A stretch of DNA of 64,000 nucleotides from contig CM019717.1 in assembly GCA_009760885.1 (NCBI GenBank), positions 47,446,866 to 47,510,865 on the forward strand, in the 5' to 3' direction. Source of the stretch: Achatina immaculata (Eukaryota; Mollusca; Gastropoda; Stylommatophora; Achatinidae). Positions 1-11,168 of this stretch are shown here, one piece after another. Both the position numbers and the translations under genes were made by a program. The notes beneath the pieces were generated by a model. The model ran no database searches, was not told the origin of the DNA, and saw only the letters and a program-made list of their open reading frames with translations. How positions within the stretch are numbered: the first letter of the stretch is position 1; every line of letters begins with the position of its first letter.

Positions 1-1140
1 GGAAGATGATCAGGAAATCATATATTGAATATAAGATTAATAACAGAGAAATGCAGAGAGTTTAATATTAATCTATATTTATCTTTTATAGACTACTCAA
101 AGGCATTTGATTGTGTACAACACCAGAAAATTTGGGAAATAATGGAAAAAATGGGATTTCCAACACATGTGATACAATTAACATCACTGCTGTATCTAGG
201 CCAACAGGCAGCAATAAGAATAAATGGTGAAACAACAACTTGGTTTGACATAAGACAAGGGGTACTTATTTAACTTGTATACTTAAAATACATTGAGGAA
301 TGTTAGAGAAGATGTAGACAAAGAATATTACGATGCCATAATAATTGGAGGTCATGAAATACAAGAGATTAGATATACTGATGACACAGTATTACTGTCC
401 ACAACACAAAAAGGAATGCAAAAACTAATTATGTCAGTTCGTAAGAACAGCGAAGAGCAAAACCTCTATCTGAATAAAACTAAATTGATGACAACTGACA
501 AAACAAACAAGGCAGCTGAAATATGTATCAATGAGGAAAAATTGGAAGAAGTGGAGAGTTTTGAATATCTTGGATCACTACTAATAATGGAGATACATTG
601 AGGGAAGTTAAAATGAGGACATCTATTGCTCTTCAGAAAGTAAAACAACTAAAGAATCTGTGGAGAGGAACAGACAGAACTACAAAATTAAGATTTTTAA
701 GGGCATTCATCTTTCCTATCGCAAGATATGCCTGTGAGACCTGGACACTTAACAAAACAGCTGAGAAACATATAAATGCCTTTGAATGTAAATGCTACAG
801 AAGAGTTCTTCAAATATCGTGGACACAAAAAAGAAAAAAATATATCCATACATCAAGAACTTAATATTGAGGAAAGCTGGCTAGTAAAGAGGTTTAAACA
901 AAGAAAACTTAAATATTTTGGATACATTAAACGTCATGATAACCTAGAAAAGACCGTCATGGAAGGGTACATAATGGGAAAAAGAAAGAGAGAAAGACCA
1001 AGGCGAAGATGGCTGCAAGACATCGTTGATGATCTGCAAATGGATGCATCAACAGCAGCCCATCTTGCTCACAACTGAGAGGCCTACAGGAGTGCTGTTA
1101 GGGAGGCAAAGTTCTGCAAAGAATGTGCAAATAAATGAAC
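1..1140 (+). pseudogene. LINE-A: non-LTR retrotransposon, reverse transcriptase 3' part, broken
   Basis: Frames together show RT palm motif A (FIDYSKAFDCV), an RQG block, the catalytic box as YTDDTVLLS in place of YADD, then thumb and C-terminal segments (CETWTLNKTAEKHINAFEC; LKYFGYIKRHDNLEKTV; RKRERPRRRWLQDIVDDLQM). The last is typical of the 3' end of jockey/RTE-like LINEs in invertebrates. Frame breaks occur near 265, 600 and 860. The element enters from beyond the left edge and ends in an ATGAACGAA-type tail near 1140. The same family recurs on the minus strand at 54.0-55.0 kb and as a tail at 42.5 kb. Confidence 0.85.
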
Positions 1141-1579
1141 GAACCTAAGTAAAATAATAAATAATATGCCACTTTTTTCCTTTTGTTTTGATCTTATTGA
1201 GATAAGGCAACTAAACGAGAATGATTAAGTTAACCAAATAAATAAAACAATTCACGTAACTTCTATCTTGGGAATTTCTTATGTTTAGAGAGCAGAAAAC
1301 AGTAAAAATTTCACTGATATTTTTTTAATGTATTTTTGTATATGAAGGTAGGTTAAAAAAAAAAAGTAAGCTAAATTTTGCTATAAAAAAAATCGAAAAT
1401 GAGTAATAGCTGTAGTACAATTAAGTTATGCCATCCCCCTCAATATATGTTTGTAGAGCACATTGGGCATTTTGGAAATATAATGTCAGCAGACCAGATT
1501 AAAGATGGTTGCTTCCTTGGAAGCATTCATGAGAGAAAAGCAGCATACAGTTATTCATTTCTTGGGTGTCTGCCATTTT

Positions 1580-2265
1580 GAAGCTGAAGAAGATGGCTTT
1601 CTATGACAAATAGTCACTAGAGGCAAATACTGCATACATTACTTCCTGCCAGAGACTAGTGAACCAACAAGGAATAGTAACATTCTTCCTTACAGAAACC
1701 AAAGAAGTCCTGTACAACTCTGTTAACCAGAAAACTGATGCTCATGCTCTTCTGGGATTGTAAAGACCCAATCCTGGAACATTACATCACAGAGGAAGCA
1801 CTATCAGTGGTGAAGCATACTGTGGTCTGCTTGAGGACAACTTGAAAGCTGCAAGCAAGTCAAAATGCTACAGTTTTTTCAGTTCTAATGTGTTGTTACA
1901 GCTTGATAACATATGGCATCACATAGCATATGCAACAGCTCAACAGATTATGAGTCTGCATTTGGATTATCTTCCACATCCTGCATATTCACACAACATA
2001 ACACCATGAGATTATTGTGTACTTGGATCTCCCAAGCAGGTGCCAGATGAGAAGAAGTTAAGTATGAATGAAGAGATTAAAGAGGCAGTGCATAGTCAGG
2101 GTCAGTCAGAAGACATTTTTTCTTCAGGAACCCAGGTAGGGACTATGTTGAAAAATGATAAGGAGTTTTCAGTCCTGTTTGTACATTTTGTTAAAATAAA
2201 AATGAAATTGAGGTTACTTTTTTTATCCACCCTGATATGTGTTACTTGTGTATCTTGTATGTAAG
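1580..2265 (+). mobile_element. Mariner transposase remnant (DD34D type), copy 1
   Basis: Reading across frames shows FWDCKDPILEHYITEE, then LLQLDNIWHHIAYATAQQ, then LPHPAYSHNITP, a stop, DYCVLGSPKQ and SMNEEIKEAVHS. These match the mariner order FWD...LEHY / DNA..H / HP.YSPDLAP.DYHLF. The spacing from D of DNIWHH to D of DYCV is 34 residues, as in DD34D mariners. Several stops and frameshifts make it inactive. Same family as the partial copy at 63.3-64.0 kb. Confidence 0.82.
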
Positions 2266-2610
2266 ACTGTATGGACATTGAAATCTGAGTGGCAAGAAGA
2301 TTAATGAAGACCACTGTCTCAGAGATGACATACTGCTCCTCATTGAGCAGGCAGGTGTATTCTGTCTAGAAACAAGCTGTTACAAAATGAATGCACATCC
2401 ACACAATATGAAAACCATAAGCACTTCTTAATATAGACAGTCTTTATGGGAAAACTGATACTTTTATGACCTGCAGCACCGTTGGTTGTCTTGGGCAAGC
2501 ACATGTTGTGACATGAGGAACAGTGAAGAAGAGTGTCAGGAAGTGAATGGTCTGTTGTGCATTGCTTTTTTAGTCTTTCAAGATATCTTAACTGTCGTTG
2601 ACTTTAACAG

Positions 2611-2814
2611 GGCTATTTAAAAGAAAGTTCTGAGTCCAAAGCTGAAATTTTCAAACCAGTGTCTGATCTCACATTTGAAGAAAAACAGCTGTCACTTGCC
2701 ACACATAGAATTGGAAAGAAGCGAAACTTAGAATCAAATGAGAAGGAAACCTCAGAAGAATGCTGTTCATGTGGAGGAAGTCCAGTATGTCAAAATGAGG
2801 CTTTCATCAAACAG
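2611..2814 (+). CDS. Candidate exon a of an unrecognised plus-strand gene
   Basis: 68 open codons between acceptor GACTTTAACAG and a weak donor CAG|GTTATT, phase 0 to 0. Begins GYLKESSESKAEIFKP, is charged, and contains a cysteine cluster EECCSCGGSPVC. No family recognised. It lies upstream of three more phase-0-compatible blocks on the same strand (3442, 4901, 6102), which is the main reason to list it. Part of one gene model with those and with 10955-11168; could be chance. Confidence 0.4.
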
Positions 2815-3441
2815 GTTATTTATAGACCTTGTTTTATGTGTTTAATTTAAAGTTACTTAATTTCAGAATTTGAAAACTAAATTACCTTTTTCAAAAATTC
2901 ATAGACATTTAGAAATAAAATCAATTTATTTAATAATCCAGGTCATTGATTGTGTAACATTTTTTATGCTAGTGTTGAAAACACAGATCTAAGTTAGAAC
3001 CATTGAGATAGGGAGAAGTTCAGTAAGAGATTACATGTAAAGTACAATTATTGTTTGAAATTATTAATAATTTTGTGTTTCTTCCAAGTCTTGGTCATAA
3101 AATTCAGTTGAAGTTGAATAATGCAACTGAAGTCTTTTAAAAAGTATTTGTGTCTTTCTGCATGTTAGTACAAATAATAGTTATTTCTTGAATTATTTCC
3201 TGATCATTTGTATATTTATGCCCGCTTAAGTCAAGCAGATGCTGTTCAGGTAGCAATGGAAAATTTTAATTTATCTTCCTTTGACAACAGATTATTATGA
3301 GAAATATTTTAGTTCAATACAGATTCAGATTCAGTTAAAAAATCGTATGGAGTCTCTTTTTTCCAAAGAAGTGTGACAGATTACAAGTAGTTGAAGTTAA
3401 TGATTTACATTATGCTGAAGTTGACAGTAGAATATTTGCAG

Positions 3442-3597
3442 GCTCCAGGTAGAACTGTCTGCAACTCCACATATACAGTTATAAAGCATCCTAAAGTCAG
3501 GCGTCTGTCTTTTGCGTCACCTGAATTGAGTGCTGTCCTGGAAAAGCAAAGAGCACTCTCTGCAGAAGCACAGAGAGAAAACAGAACAAAGAAACAT
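3442..3597 (+). CDS. Candidate exon b of an unrecognised plus-strand gene
   Basis: 52 open codons between acceptor AATATTTGCAG and donor CAT|GTATGT, phase 0 on both sides. Contains KHPKVRRLSFASPELSAVLE followed by a basic, helix-prone QRALSAEAQRENRTKK. The composition looks like a regulated nuclear or scaffold protein, but no domain is recognised. The splice sites are good. Confidence 0.45.
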
Positions 3598-3784
3598 GTA
3601 TGTTTTGTTTGTCTTTCATGCAAGTTCATCTTATGTAACAAGAGCAAAGCTGCTCTGTTAACTTCATAAAACACAAATGTTATTAGAATGTCTCTTGAAC
3701 ATTTTATGCACTTGTTAACTTTCTGTATCCACACATAATTTTGTTTATTTTCCTTTAGTGGCATCACTTTATTTTTTTCACAGC

Positions 3785-4355
3785 CCAGGTTGGAGAAAGA
3801 TAGTGGTGCTTATGCTTTGACTATAAGCAGTTTTACTATGGAGGTCATGGCGGTCATTAAAGCAGTAACGTGGCTGGAGACAAAGACCTTCACCCAAGCA
3901 TGTGTTCTCGGTGATTCAGGAAGACTGAGTCCACTTGGGTTTGAAAGCAGTGGTTGGAGTCTCGGAGGAGGTCAAAGCTGACAAAAATCTGTTTCATCTT
4001 TGTGGCAGGACAAGGTGATGAAGGAGTGGACAGGCTTGCAAGTATGGCCACCATGGAGAACATGAGCAGTGGACTGGGCTGATATTATAAATGCTCTTAA
4101 GGAGACTGGGCACTTCAGGGTTTCCAGCAACGACTGTGAATCTGAGACCATGGACAGATCGCTTGAGCATAATGTCAGACAGGACATAGCCGGCCAATAA
4201 ACTATGTAGGGAGCAAAAAAAAAAAAGGCTGATAAATCAACAAAGAACTAGCGTCATCATTTGCTGCGCTGTGAGGGAGATAACTGAGGAGAGGATCGAA
4301 GGACTTACAAACTACTTGTCTGATGTGCAGTGGGATGATCTGTCGAATAACTAAC
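3785..4355 (+). pseudogene. LINE-E: RNase H-like 3' end of a non-LTR retrotransposon
   Basis: Broken frames show SSFTMEVMAVIKAVTWLETK and ACVLGDS, an RNase H core, then IINALKETGHFR, INQQRTSVI and LSDVQWDDL. This is the conserved tail of RNase H-bearing LINEs in molluscs and other invertebrates. Lies inside the intron between candidate exons b and c. A related fragment is at 44.4-44.9 kb. Confidence 0.7.
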
Positions 4356-4900
4356 TTTTAAAAATGTATTATTTATGTCATGCATTAAAAAAGATTCCAT
4401 TTTTCTCTCTTCTCATCACTTCTAAACAGTGCTTGTAAACCTCACTTGTTAAAACTATAGGAAGAGGTTTAGAATTATTGCTAATTGTTTTCTTATTTGG
4501 TAACATTTAATTCTTGTCAGGACAACACTACTGCTCTGTGTTTCATCATTCTTGACTGTAAATTCCTTGTGACTCCTTTATCTTTGCAGTCAATACTGTG
4601 ATGCAGATCTAGAAATGCAAGCATGATATCTGATGGAGAATTGACCGTGGCAGCTTTTAATAATTTCTACAGTGGATCCAAGAAGTGGATTCTTGCCAGA
4701 CTCCCTTGTCATGAGGAAAACAATCCCTGTCATATTGACCAGGCTGATACAATACAATAAGCTCTTATTTGGAGCAATTTCATGAGATAGAGCAGTGGCT
4801 CAGTAGCTTTGTTTCTGTTTTTTTTTTCTGTAAAATGTAGTTTTCTTCTTTAAAGTATTTACATTTTTTTTTTAAAAGATGATTTTTTTTTCTTATACAG

Positions 4901-5002
4901 AAATTATCACCAAGACTGAACCTACTTCAGGCAGTGCAAAATATGAAGTGCAAAGATGGTGGCAATGGCAGTGTTAAGAATGATACAGTGAAAAATACTG
5001 CA
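4901..5002 (+). CDS. Candidate exon c of an unrecognised plus-strand gene
   Basis: 34 open codons after a strong pyrimidine tract and acceptor TTCTTATACAG, ending at donor GCA|GTAAGC, phase 0 to 0. Reads KLSPRLNLLQAVQNMKCKDG and continues polar. The strong acceptor and donor around a fully open block make this the best-bounded of the small exons. Confidence 0.42.
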
Positions 5003-5254
5003 GTAAGCTGTTGTTGTTTATATGTGATGTTTTTTTTAAAATAAAATATATGTACTGGATACAGAAGTTCCATTTATCAAATGTTTAGTTTAACTTTATT
5101 TCCTTAGGTGGTTTTATTCTACCTCTGTTTATTTATTTACCAGAAGTTTTTAAAAACTCCCCTTGGCAGCTTTGTTTCTAAACTTGGTACTCTATGCTTT
5201 CCTAGTCATGTTTCTTTTAAAACTAGTCTTCTGTTGCCATAGAGTAATAAATCC

Positions 5255-5522
5255 CTTATTATATCTAGTGCTAAAGGGTAACAGGCCACTTATTATATCT
5301 AGTGCTGACGAGTAACAGGCCACTTATTATATCTAGTGCTAAAGGGTAACAGGCCACTTATTATATTAAGTCCTAAAGAGTAGCAGGCCACATATTATAT
5401 TTAGTCCTAAAGGGTAACAGACCACTTATTATATTTATTGCTAAAGGGTAACCAGCCACTTGTTATATTTAGTCCTAGAGGGTAACAGGCCACTTATTAT
5501 ATTTAGTGCTAAAGGGTAACAA
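5255..5522. repeat. 34-bp minisatellite, about 8 units
   Basis: Units around TTATTATATCTAGTGCTAAA followed by GGGTAACAGGCCAC, with point differences between units. Confidence 0.95.
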
Positions 5523-5677
5523 AGTGTGATAATCTTGACATATAATGGGCCCAGTTTATAGAAATTAGATGCCCTCTGTCAGCCTGTTAGTCCTTGCTTC
5601 ATAAATTTATTGTCAGGTACTTTTCACCTGACTGAAAGGAGCACTTTAGGTCTAAACCCATTTCATTCTCATGATAA

Positions 5678-5893
5678 TTTTTTTTTTAGACAACGAAATA
5701 ACAGGCAATGGTGGTACTGCAGACCGGGCCTACCTGTAACGAGATGTGGGCCTTACCCCCGGCATCGAATGTGCAGGGTAGACCTCGGGCATCTCGTAGT
5801 TAAAAAAACTACGCTTTTGTTTTAACCGAAGGCCATGTTGATCAGAGTACCTGCCAAGAAGACACTTTGATCTTAGCCAAAAGGCTGAGAACA
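5678..5893 (-). mobile_element. U2 snRNA-headed SINE, copy 2
   Basis: On the minus strand the element starts TTCTCAGCC, then CTTTTGGCTAAGATCAAAGT, matching the 5' end of U2 snRNA. It ends with GGTCTGCAGTACCACC and GTTATTTCGTTGTCT, then a poly-A run. Its 3' half is close to the copy at 9671-9870, but the middle differs. ATTCTCATGATAAT before the poly-T and ATTCTCATGAGAAT at 5943-5956 may be an imperfect target duplication, in which case about 50 extra bases precede the U2 head. Confidence 0.72.
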
Positions 5894-6101
5894 ACACAGG
5901 AATGTTCAAGAACTTGGTTGTGCAGAATAATATAAATAACATAATTCTCATGAGAATTCAGCTCTTTACATGCTGCACTACATGAAGTCCCCCTTCCCTC
6001 CCTTTTCCTTAAGAAAAAATGAATCCCTTTCTTGTTATATGTTTTTTAAATTTCTTTATTTTTATTATTAATATTTTTCTGATAAAGATATTTCTTTGTA
6101 G

Positions 6102-6201
6102 CATGCATCTGCTTCTTGGTTATCTGTGCATAAGCATGGCCAAAACCACCAAGAAATCAAAGAACCAGAAACCTATTCTGATAATTGCACACTTTTCAGT
6201 G
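6102..6201 (+). CDS. Candidate exon d of an unrecognised plus-strand gene
   Basis: Opens after acceptor TTTCTTTGTAG as HASASWLSVHKHGQNHQEIK and ends in NCTLFS. Two nearby weak donors (GTGGTT after 6198, GTTGCC after 6201) both leave phase 1, which is what the next block at 10955 needs. The Tc1 element begins about 40 bases downstream, inside the inferred intron. Confidence 0.33.
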
Positions 6202-6242
6202 GTTGCCCTGTCAGATTGAATTATCTCCCTTCAGCTTAATCT

Positions 6243-7704
6243 ATACTGTTCAAAACAAGAAACGCAACACTACTGTAGTCATAATGGACACCAAATTTCG
6301 AACTTGTATCAACATTTTTTTTTAATGGAATTAATGTTTCAATCCTGGCATGAAGAAACTTTAATACTTTAACAATGAAATGATGTTCATTAAATTTTGT
6401 TTGGACTTTTATTCTTTGCTACTGAGGCCTCCATTTCAGTAAGATGTATGGCTTCCTCTGGCCTGTATCAGAGTGACATCTAATTGACATGGATCTGATT
6501 AGCCATTGGATCTGGTGTTGTGGAATGGCTGCCCACTCTTCCCACAGTGCAAGAGACAACTGTCTTAGAGTGGTTGGCGCCACATCTCGCTGGCGGACTT
6601 GTCTGCTGAGTTCATCCCATAAGTGTTCTATTGGGTTCATGTCTGATGGCATGGATGGCCACAGAGTGGTCTGGACATTGTTGTCAGTGAGGAACTGGGT
6701 GGTGAGTTGTGTCACATGAGGTCGAGCATTATCCTGCTGAAAAATCGACCCTGGTGCAGCCAGAAGTGGAAGGACATGAGGATGAAGAATTTCATTGATG
6801 TATCATTGGGCATTCAGGCATCCTTCAATTTGCACCAAGTCACTTCTTCCCATGAAGTTGATCATTCCCCACACCAGTACACCTCCACCACCAATGTGGA
6901 GGAGTCTCATCCACACGCTCATGGACTCTGCGGTAAATTCTTCTCCGTCTATCGTGTCGCTAGAGCAGAAAGAATGATTCATCACTAACCAAACCCTTCT
7001 CCAATCATTCACAAAGCTCCATTGATGATGCTTGCTCACCCACTGCGATGGTTTTGGCGATGCTGGTCCATAAGAAAAGGACCTCTGTAGGTCTTCTAGC
7101 CCAAAGACGTGCAGCTGGTTCCTGACCGTTTTATCAGAAATTCAACGAGCTGCTTTTGAGGATGCAGATGAAAATCGATTCCTGGGGTGACGCAACTGTA
7201 TGAAGCAGTCTTCGGCTGGAGTTGTGACTATGGGTATTCCACTGCATGGCCGATCTGCAACTGAGCCAATTTCTTAAAATCATCTTCAAAGGCTTATAAC
7301 CACATTAAATTATCCGGCCTCTACATTTTGTGACTGTCCAGTCTGTAAACGTCCAGTGATGATGAGTCATTGTTTGTAGTGAGATGAGCCATACTTGCGC
7401 ACTGAATTTTCAAATGAATTGATTCGAGGAGCATCAATCTTTTATAGGCATTCAATAACATGGCCAGTGAGTTTTGTGTTCAGTAAGGTTCATGGGATTC
7501 TTGTGAACCTTTCATGAGTTATTGTCAAAAATGCTGTTTTGACTAGTGTCGCTTTTCTGTGCTCATGAATTATCTGCTAAGTACAATTCAGGTCAGCATG
7601 TGAAGTCGATGTCCAAGTGAACGTTTCAGGCAATTTGCCTTGTCTGATCAGCAAACTTCATTTAAATTGCAACATCGTATTTGTTGCATTTTTCTTAACA
7701 GTAT
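6243..7704 (-). mobile_element. Tc1-like DNA transposon, nearly full length, inactivated
   Basis: Inverted ends: left TATACTGTTCAAAACAAGAA, right (reverse complement) TATACTGTTAAGAAAAATGC, both flanked by TA. The minus-strand transposase shows GGGGVLVWGMINFMGRSDLV, then IFQQDNARPHVTQL and MPSDMNPIEHLWDELSR. D to E spacing is 34 residues, so DD34E. A TGA after CLNAQ and a frameshift upstream of GGGGVLVW break it. Length about 1.46 kb fits an autonomous Tc1 element. Confidence 0.9.
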
Positions 7705-8310
7705 AATATGCAAAATGGTTCATAAATCAGCACATATAGGGATTAATTTTATTTGTTTTCTGTAACAGTGAAACCTAGTTTTATCATCTGGATAAAACTA
7801 CCTGCTATGCAAAGTGATTTTTGAACCACCCTGTGTAAATATCATACAGTGAAATTGTAAAATGTTTACCTTTTTTGCAACACAGAAGTTTTTTTTAAAC
7901 AAAAATCAACATCATCATCATCATGCACCTTTTCCATAATGAAATTTTACACTAATGGGTCTGTAATACTTATCTTGTTTGTAGATTCCACAAGCTTTCC
8001 CTCATGTACCTGATTTTTGGTTTCTTTCTGTTTATATAAATGTTGAATTTTTACATATGAACACATTCCTCAGAAGATGTTACTGAGGCAAAGAACTAGG
8101 CTTTATCTTTAGCAGTATTTTAATATTAGCTGTTTCTAAGTAGAGAAAGTAATGTTCAAGAATAAATGAATATAATCATTAAGTTATATTTTTAAATGAG
8201 CAGGATTTGAGTAGATAATAAACAAGTTCATTTTTCTGCCATTTCTTTCATTTGTCTTTCTTTTTGTGTTAAAATGTTATCAGTTTAGACGTAATTCTTT
8301 ATTTATATCG

Positions 8311-8402
8311 GACATTCTTACATAAATATCTCATTTCCTTTAGATTCTTACATAAATATCTCATTTCCTTTACATTCTTGCATAAATACCTCATTTCATT
8401 TA
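8311..8402. repeat. 30-bp minisatellite, 3 units
   Basis: Three copies of ATTCTTACATAAATATCTCA followed by TTTCCTTTAG. Confidence 0.9.
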
Positions 8403-8579
8403 GTACACTAATAACCATGTGTATTAGCAGCTAGAAATATGCCTTATGTAGGAAGATGGACATTTTCCAGTTCAAAGGCTGACATTGGATTTCATTGCCA
8501 AAGATATATATATAATTTCCATTTATTATTATTATTATTATTATGTGCTGTGCCAGATAGCACAGTCAATTATGTTTCT

Positions 8580-8938
8580 CATCTTGTGCAGTCATTGTTG
8601 TTTCCGATTAGTTCAGATGCTTTTCTTTTTCCACACCATTTGGTCAGTCCACTGAGATAATTTTCTCTTGACCTTCCTCTCTTGCTTTTTCCCTTGAATT
8701 TTCCAGTCATTACCAGGTTCTCCATCTTCCATCTTCTCATAACGTGTTGAGGAAATTTTGATTGTCTTTTTCTTATCATTTTAACTAATTTTTTAGTTAT
8801 TCTGAAATTTCCCAGAGGACCTTTCCATTTGTTTTTCCTGTATCGCCAAGGTATTTGGTGCATCTTTTGCCAAAACCACATTTCTGTTGTTTTCATTTTC
8901 TTTTTTGTTGACTGTTCACGTTTCACAAGCGTATAGCA
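8580..8938 (-). pseudogene. LINE 3'-end fragment (non-LTR)
   Basis: Minus-strand frame reads WRYRKNKWKGPLGNFRITKK, then QHVMRRWKMENLVMTGKFKG and KSKRGRSRENYL. This is the H.MRR...G.R.RGR.R..W pattern found after the RT domain of many LINEs. It abuts the LINE-C 3' end. Confidence 0.6.
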
Positions 8939-8954
8939 ATATTCATTCTACATC

Positions 8955-9660
8955 TCTCTCTCTCTGAACCTTAAGTGCCCAGGGCACATGGGGCTTCCGC
9001 AAGGGTTTTCCACAAATGCCTGTCTTCGCCTTTTTTTCTGCTCTTGCCCAGGTGAGCCCCCTATTGCTCAACATCCTTTCTGTTGTTCTTCTCCATGTCT
9101 CTTTTGGTCTACCCTTACTTCTGTTCCCCTGTGGTGTCCACATTCTACATAGCACTTTAATACTCTTTTTCTCACTTTTAGGGACATTTTCTTGTTTGTT
9201 AGTATCTTCTTTATGTCATAGAAAGCTGCCTTTGCCTTACTTAACTTCATTTGTGCACTTGCCATCAGCTGTTATTGTTGTTCTAAGGTAATTGAATTCA
9301 GTTACCCGTGTCAGTGTCTTCCCATTTGAAAGAATATTGCACTTTGGTATGCTTATTCTTTTTCAGTGTTACTGTTTTTTCTGTCCTGTTGCTGTTTAGC
9401 TCTAGCCTCTTTTATTGTTCTCTTCAATAATCTTGTTCACAAATTTCTGCAAATTGCTTTTGCTTTCTGCTATTAGAACATCCGCATATCTCAGAGTATT
9501 AATATTATGGCCTCCTATTTTAATTCTTTTCACGTCAGTAATGCCTCTCATGTTGTTTTCACTGTATAAGGAGGATAGAATCAGGTGACACTAGGCACCC
9601 TTGTCTCATACCTCATTTTATATCCTGATACTGACCTATTTCATTGTTCACTCTTATTGC
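8955..9660 (-). pseudogene. LINE-C: non-LTR retrotransposon 3' part
   Basis: Minus-strand fragments show NNMRGITDVKRIKIGGHNIN, TLRYADVLIAES (RT catalytic box with one D lost), NLQKFVNKIIEENN, then KGRPKETWRRTTERMLSNRG and LTWARAEKKAK. The 3' end GGGCACTTAAGGTTCAG runs directly into a GA/CT microsatellite. The U2-headed SINE lies at its upstream side. Other copies: 41.0 kb (plus) and 42.8 kb (minus). Confidence 0.78.
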
Positions 9661-9884
9661 TGCTCTTATTTTTTTTTTTTTGAGACAACGAAAACAACAG
9701 GCCGTGACCCGGTGGTACTGCAAACCGGGCCCACCCGTAACGAGATGCGAACCTTGCCCCCGGCAGTCATTGTGCAGGGCGGCCTCAAACACCTCGTTGG
9801 TTCCAAAATAACAAAGTGTACATTCTACAGAGCGCAGAACTACACTTTGATCTTAGCCAAAAGGCCGAGATTGCTGCTCTTATT
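9657..9884 (-). mobile_element. U2 snRNA-headed SINE, copy 1, with 14-bp target duplication
   Basis: The body (9671-9870) is flanked by perfect 14-bp direct repeats TTGCTGCTCTTATT at 9657-9670 and 9871-9884, with a poly-A tail, so it arrived by target-primed reverse transcription. The minus strand starts TCTCGGCC, then TTTTGGCTAAGATCAAAGTG, matching U2 snRNA from about nucleotide 7. Near its 3' end GGTTTGCAGTACCACC resembles U2 stem-loop IV (GGTATTGCAGTACCTCC), with closing arms changed from CCTGG/CCAGG to CCCGG/CCGGG, a paired change. The middle is unlike U2 and contains AAGGTTCGCATC, similar to a pol III B box. Confidence 0.8.
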
Positions 9885-10119
9885 GATGAAGATCATACTT
9901 TTAGAAATCATTAATTTAAAGTACTTGTTACCAGCAGTACACAGTACTTAGAGTAACAAGCAGAGTACATAAAGTTAAGATAAAGAGATGTTAATTATAT
10001 ATGCTGAATGGTTTCTCCCACGGCTGATTATACAAATGTTTGATTTGATTGGCATAACTGGGCACGGTAACAGTAAATCATGTCTGTGCAGCTACACTAT
10101 CTTCAGTTTTGGCTCATTT

Positions 10120-10203
10120 CCCTTAGTCAGTGGTGCTTTCCCTTAGTCAGTGGTGCTTTCCCTTAGTCAGTGGTGCTTTCCCTTAGTCAGTGGTGCTTTC
10201 CCT
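10120..10203. repeat. 20-bp minisatellite, 4 units
   Basis: Four identical copies of TTTCCCTTAGTCAGTGGTGC. Confidence 0.95.
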
Positions 10204-10276
10204 TTTGCAGAGCCTTCTCCAGTTATTCCCAGTCCATGTGACTGAAGGAAGAACCTTTATGGATGCTTCGCAAATA

Positions 10277-10644
10277 AATTCATTGCCAAACTTGTACGAA
10301 CTCCCTATAACTGCGAGCTGGTGTTCTTTCCAGCCGATGCTGTAGAGATGTCGAGGCACAGCATCACATCGGTGTGGGAGCAGGTTATGGCAGTTACTTT
10401 TTCAGTTCCAGAGTGCAGCTTAAAAGCAGAGGTTGTGCAGTGATTCTTTAGCAGACTCCACCAACATGGGGACTGCAGCGATCCGTGCCCCGTTAGCCAG
10501 GCTAGGCCTGTTATTGGGGGTACCATGGAGAGGTGAGACAGGGTCTTGGTCAACTATGGTTCGCTAACCCAGACTCCAGCATGTCAGCTACAGGTCGCTG
10601 ATTGCCTCATCGGACAACGTCTTCACCCCCAATTCATTGCCAAA
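10277..10644 (+). mobile_element. SINE-A, full length, with 14-bp target duplication
   Basis: A 340-bp body (10291-10630) between perfect duplications AATTCATTGCCAAA at 10277-10290 and 10631-10644. Starts near TACGAACTCCCTATAACTGC and ends CTTCACCCCC. Conserved core GACTCCACCA...GGGGACTG and GGGACAGGGTCTTGGTCA-like segment; ATGGTTCGCTAACCC could be a B box. This copy defines the family boundaries; others in the window lie near 25.8, 31.5, 33.1, 33.6, 36.2, 56.1 and 60.7 kb. Confidence 0.85.
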
Positions 10645-10954
10645 GAAAGAAGAAAGCACAGGGAGAAGAATATTGATATTTTTTAGCAGGCAGTTTCTAA
10701 GAGAATTATGATGATGTGTTTTTTTATCTTTTCTGAAATTTCATTTTGGAGAAACAATACCTAATTCTTTTGTTCTGTATGCTGTTGAGAAGACATGTCA
10801 GCACCAAATGAATAATACTCTAATTAGCTTTGCAGTTTCACATGTAGATGTTGTGTACGTTCATAATGTGGCCCCCACATATAAAGTGGAAAAAAGCTTA
10901 AATACTAGGTAATATGAGGTCAGCAAGAAAAAGTTTCATGTATTTTGTCCACAG

Positions 10955-11168
10955 ATTTTCTGGAGAGTTTGACTGATATTGTGTACATCTGTGTTGTTGT
11001 TGAGTCCAGGCCACATGATGCCAAAGCTAAAATACTCAGTCTCCTCCAGGAGAGCCTTGGACAACAGCTGACACAGGGACTGATTTCTGCAGTCAGAAAC
11101 AAAATGGCCTACAGAGATTTGCAAGAGAGATTTGACATACAGCCATTCCATGTTCAGGCTCTTTTGTG
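10955..11168 (+). CDS. Candidate exon e of an unrecognised plus-strand gene
   Basis: Acceptor TTTTGTCCACAG, 214 bases, donor TTTTGTG|GTATGT; enters phase 1, leaves phase 2. Encodes a helical, leucine-rich block with AKILSLLQESLGQQLTQGLI, then KMAYRDLQERFDIQPFHVQA and LLW. This is the most protein-like unassigned segment in the window. I considered a distant link to helical replication or checkpoint proteins such as Treslin but cannot support it. No following exon was found before LINE-B. Confidence 0.48.

Noticed and set aside
9682..9870. Functional U2 snRNA gene
   Set aside because: Only the head and a stem IV-like block match; the branch-site region diverges after GTGTAGT, the Sm region is not recognisable, and a poly-A tail plus target duplication show retroposition.
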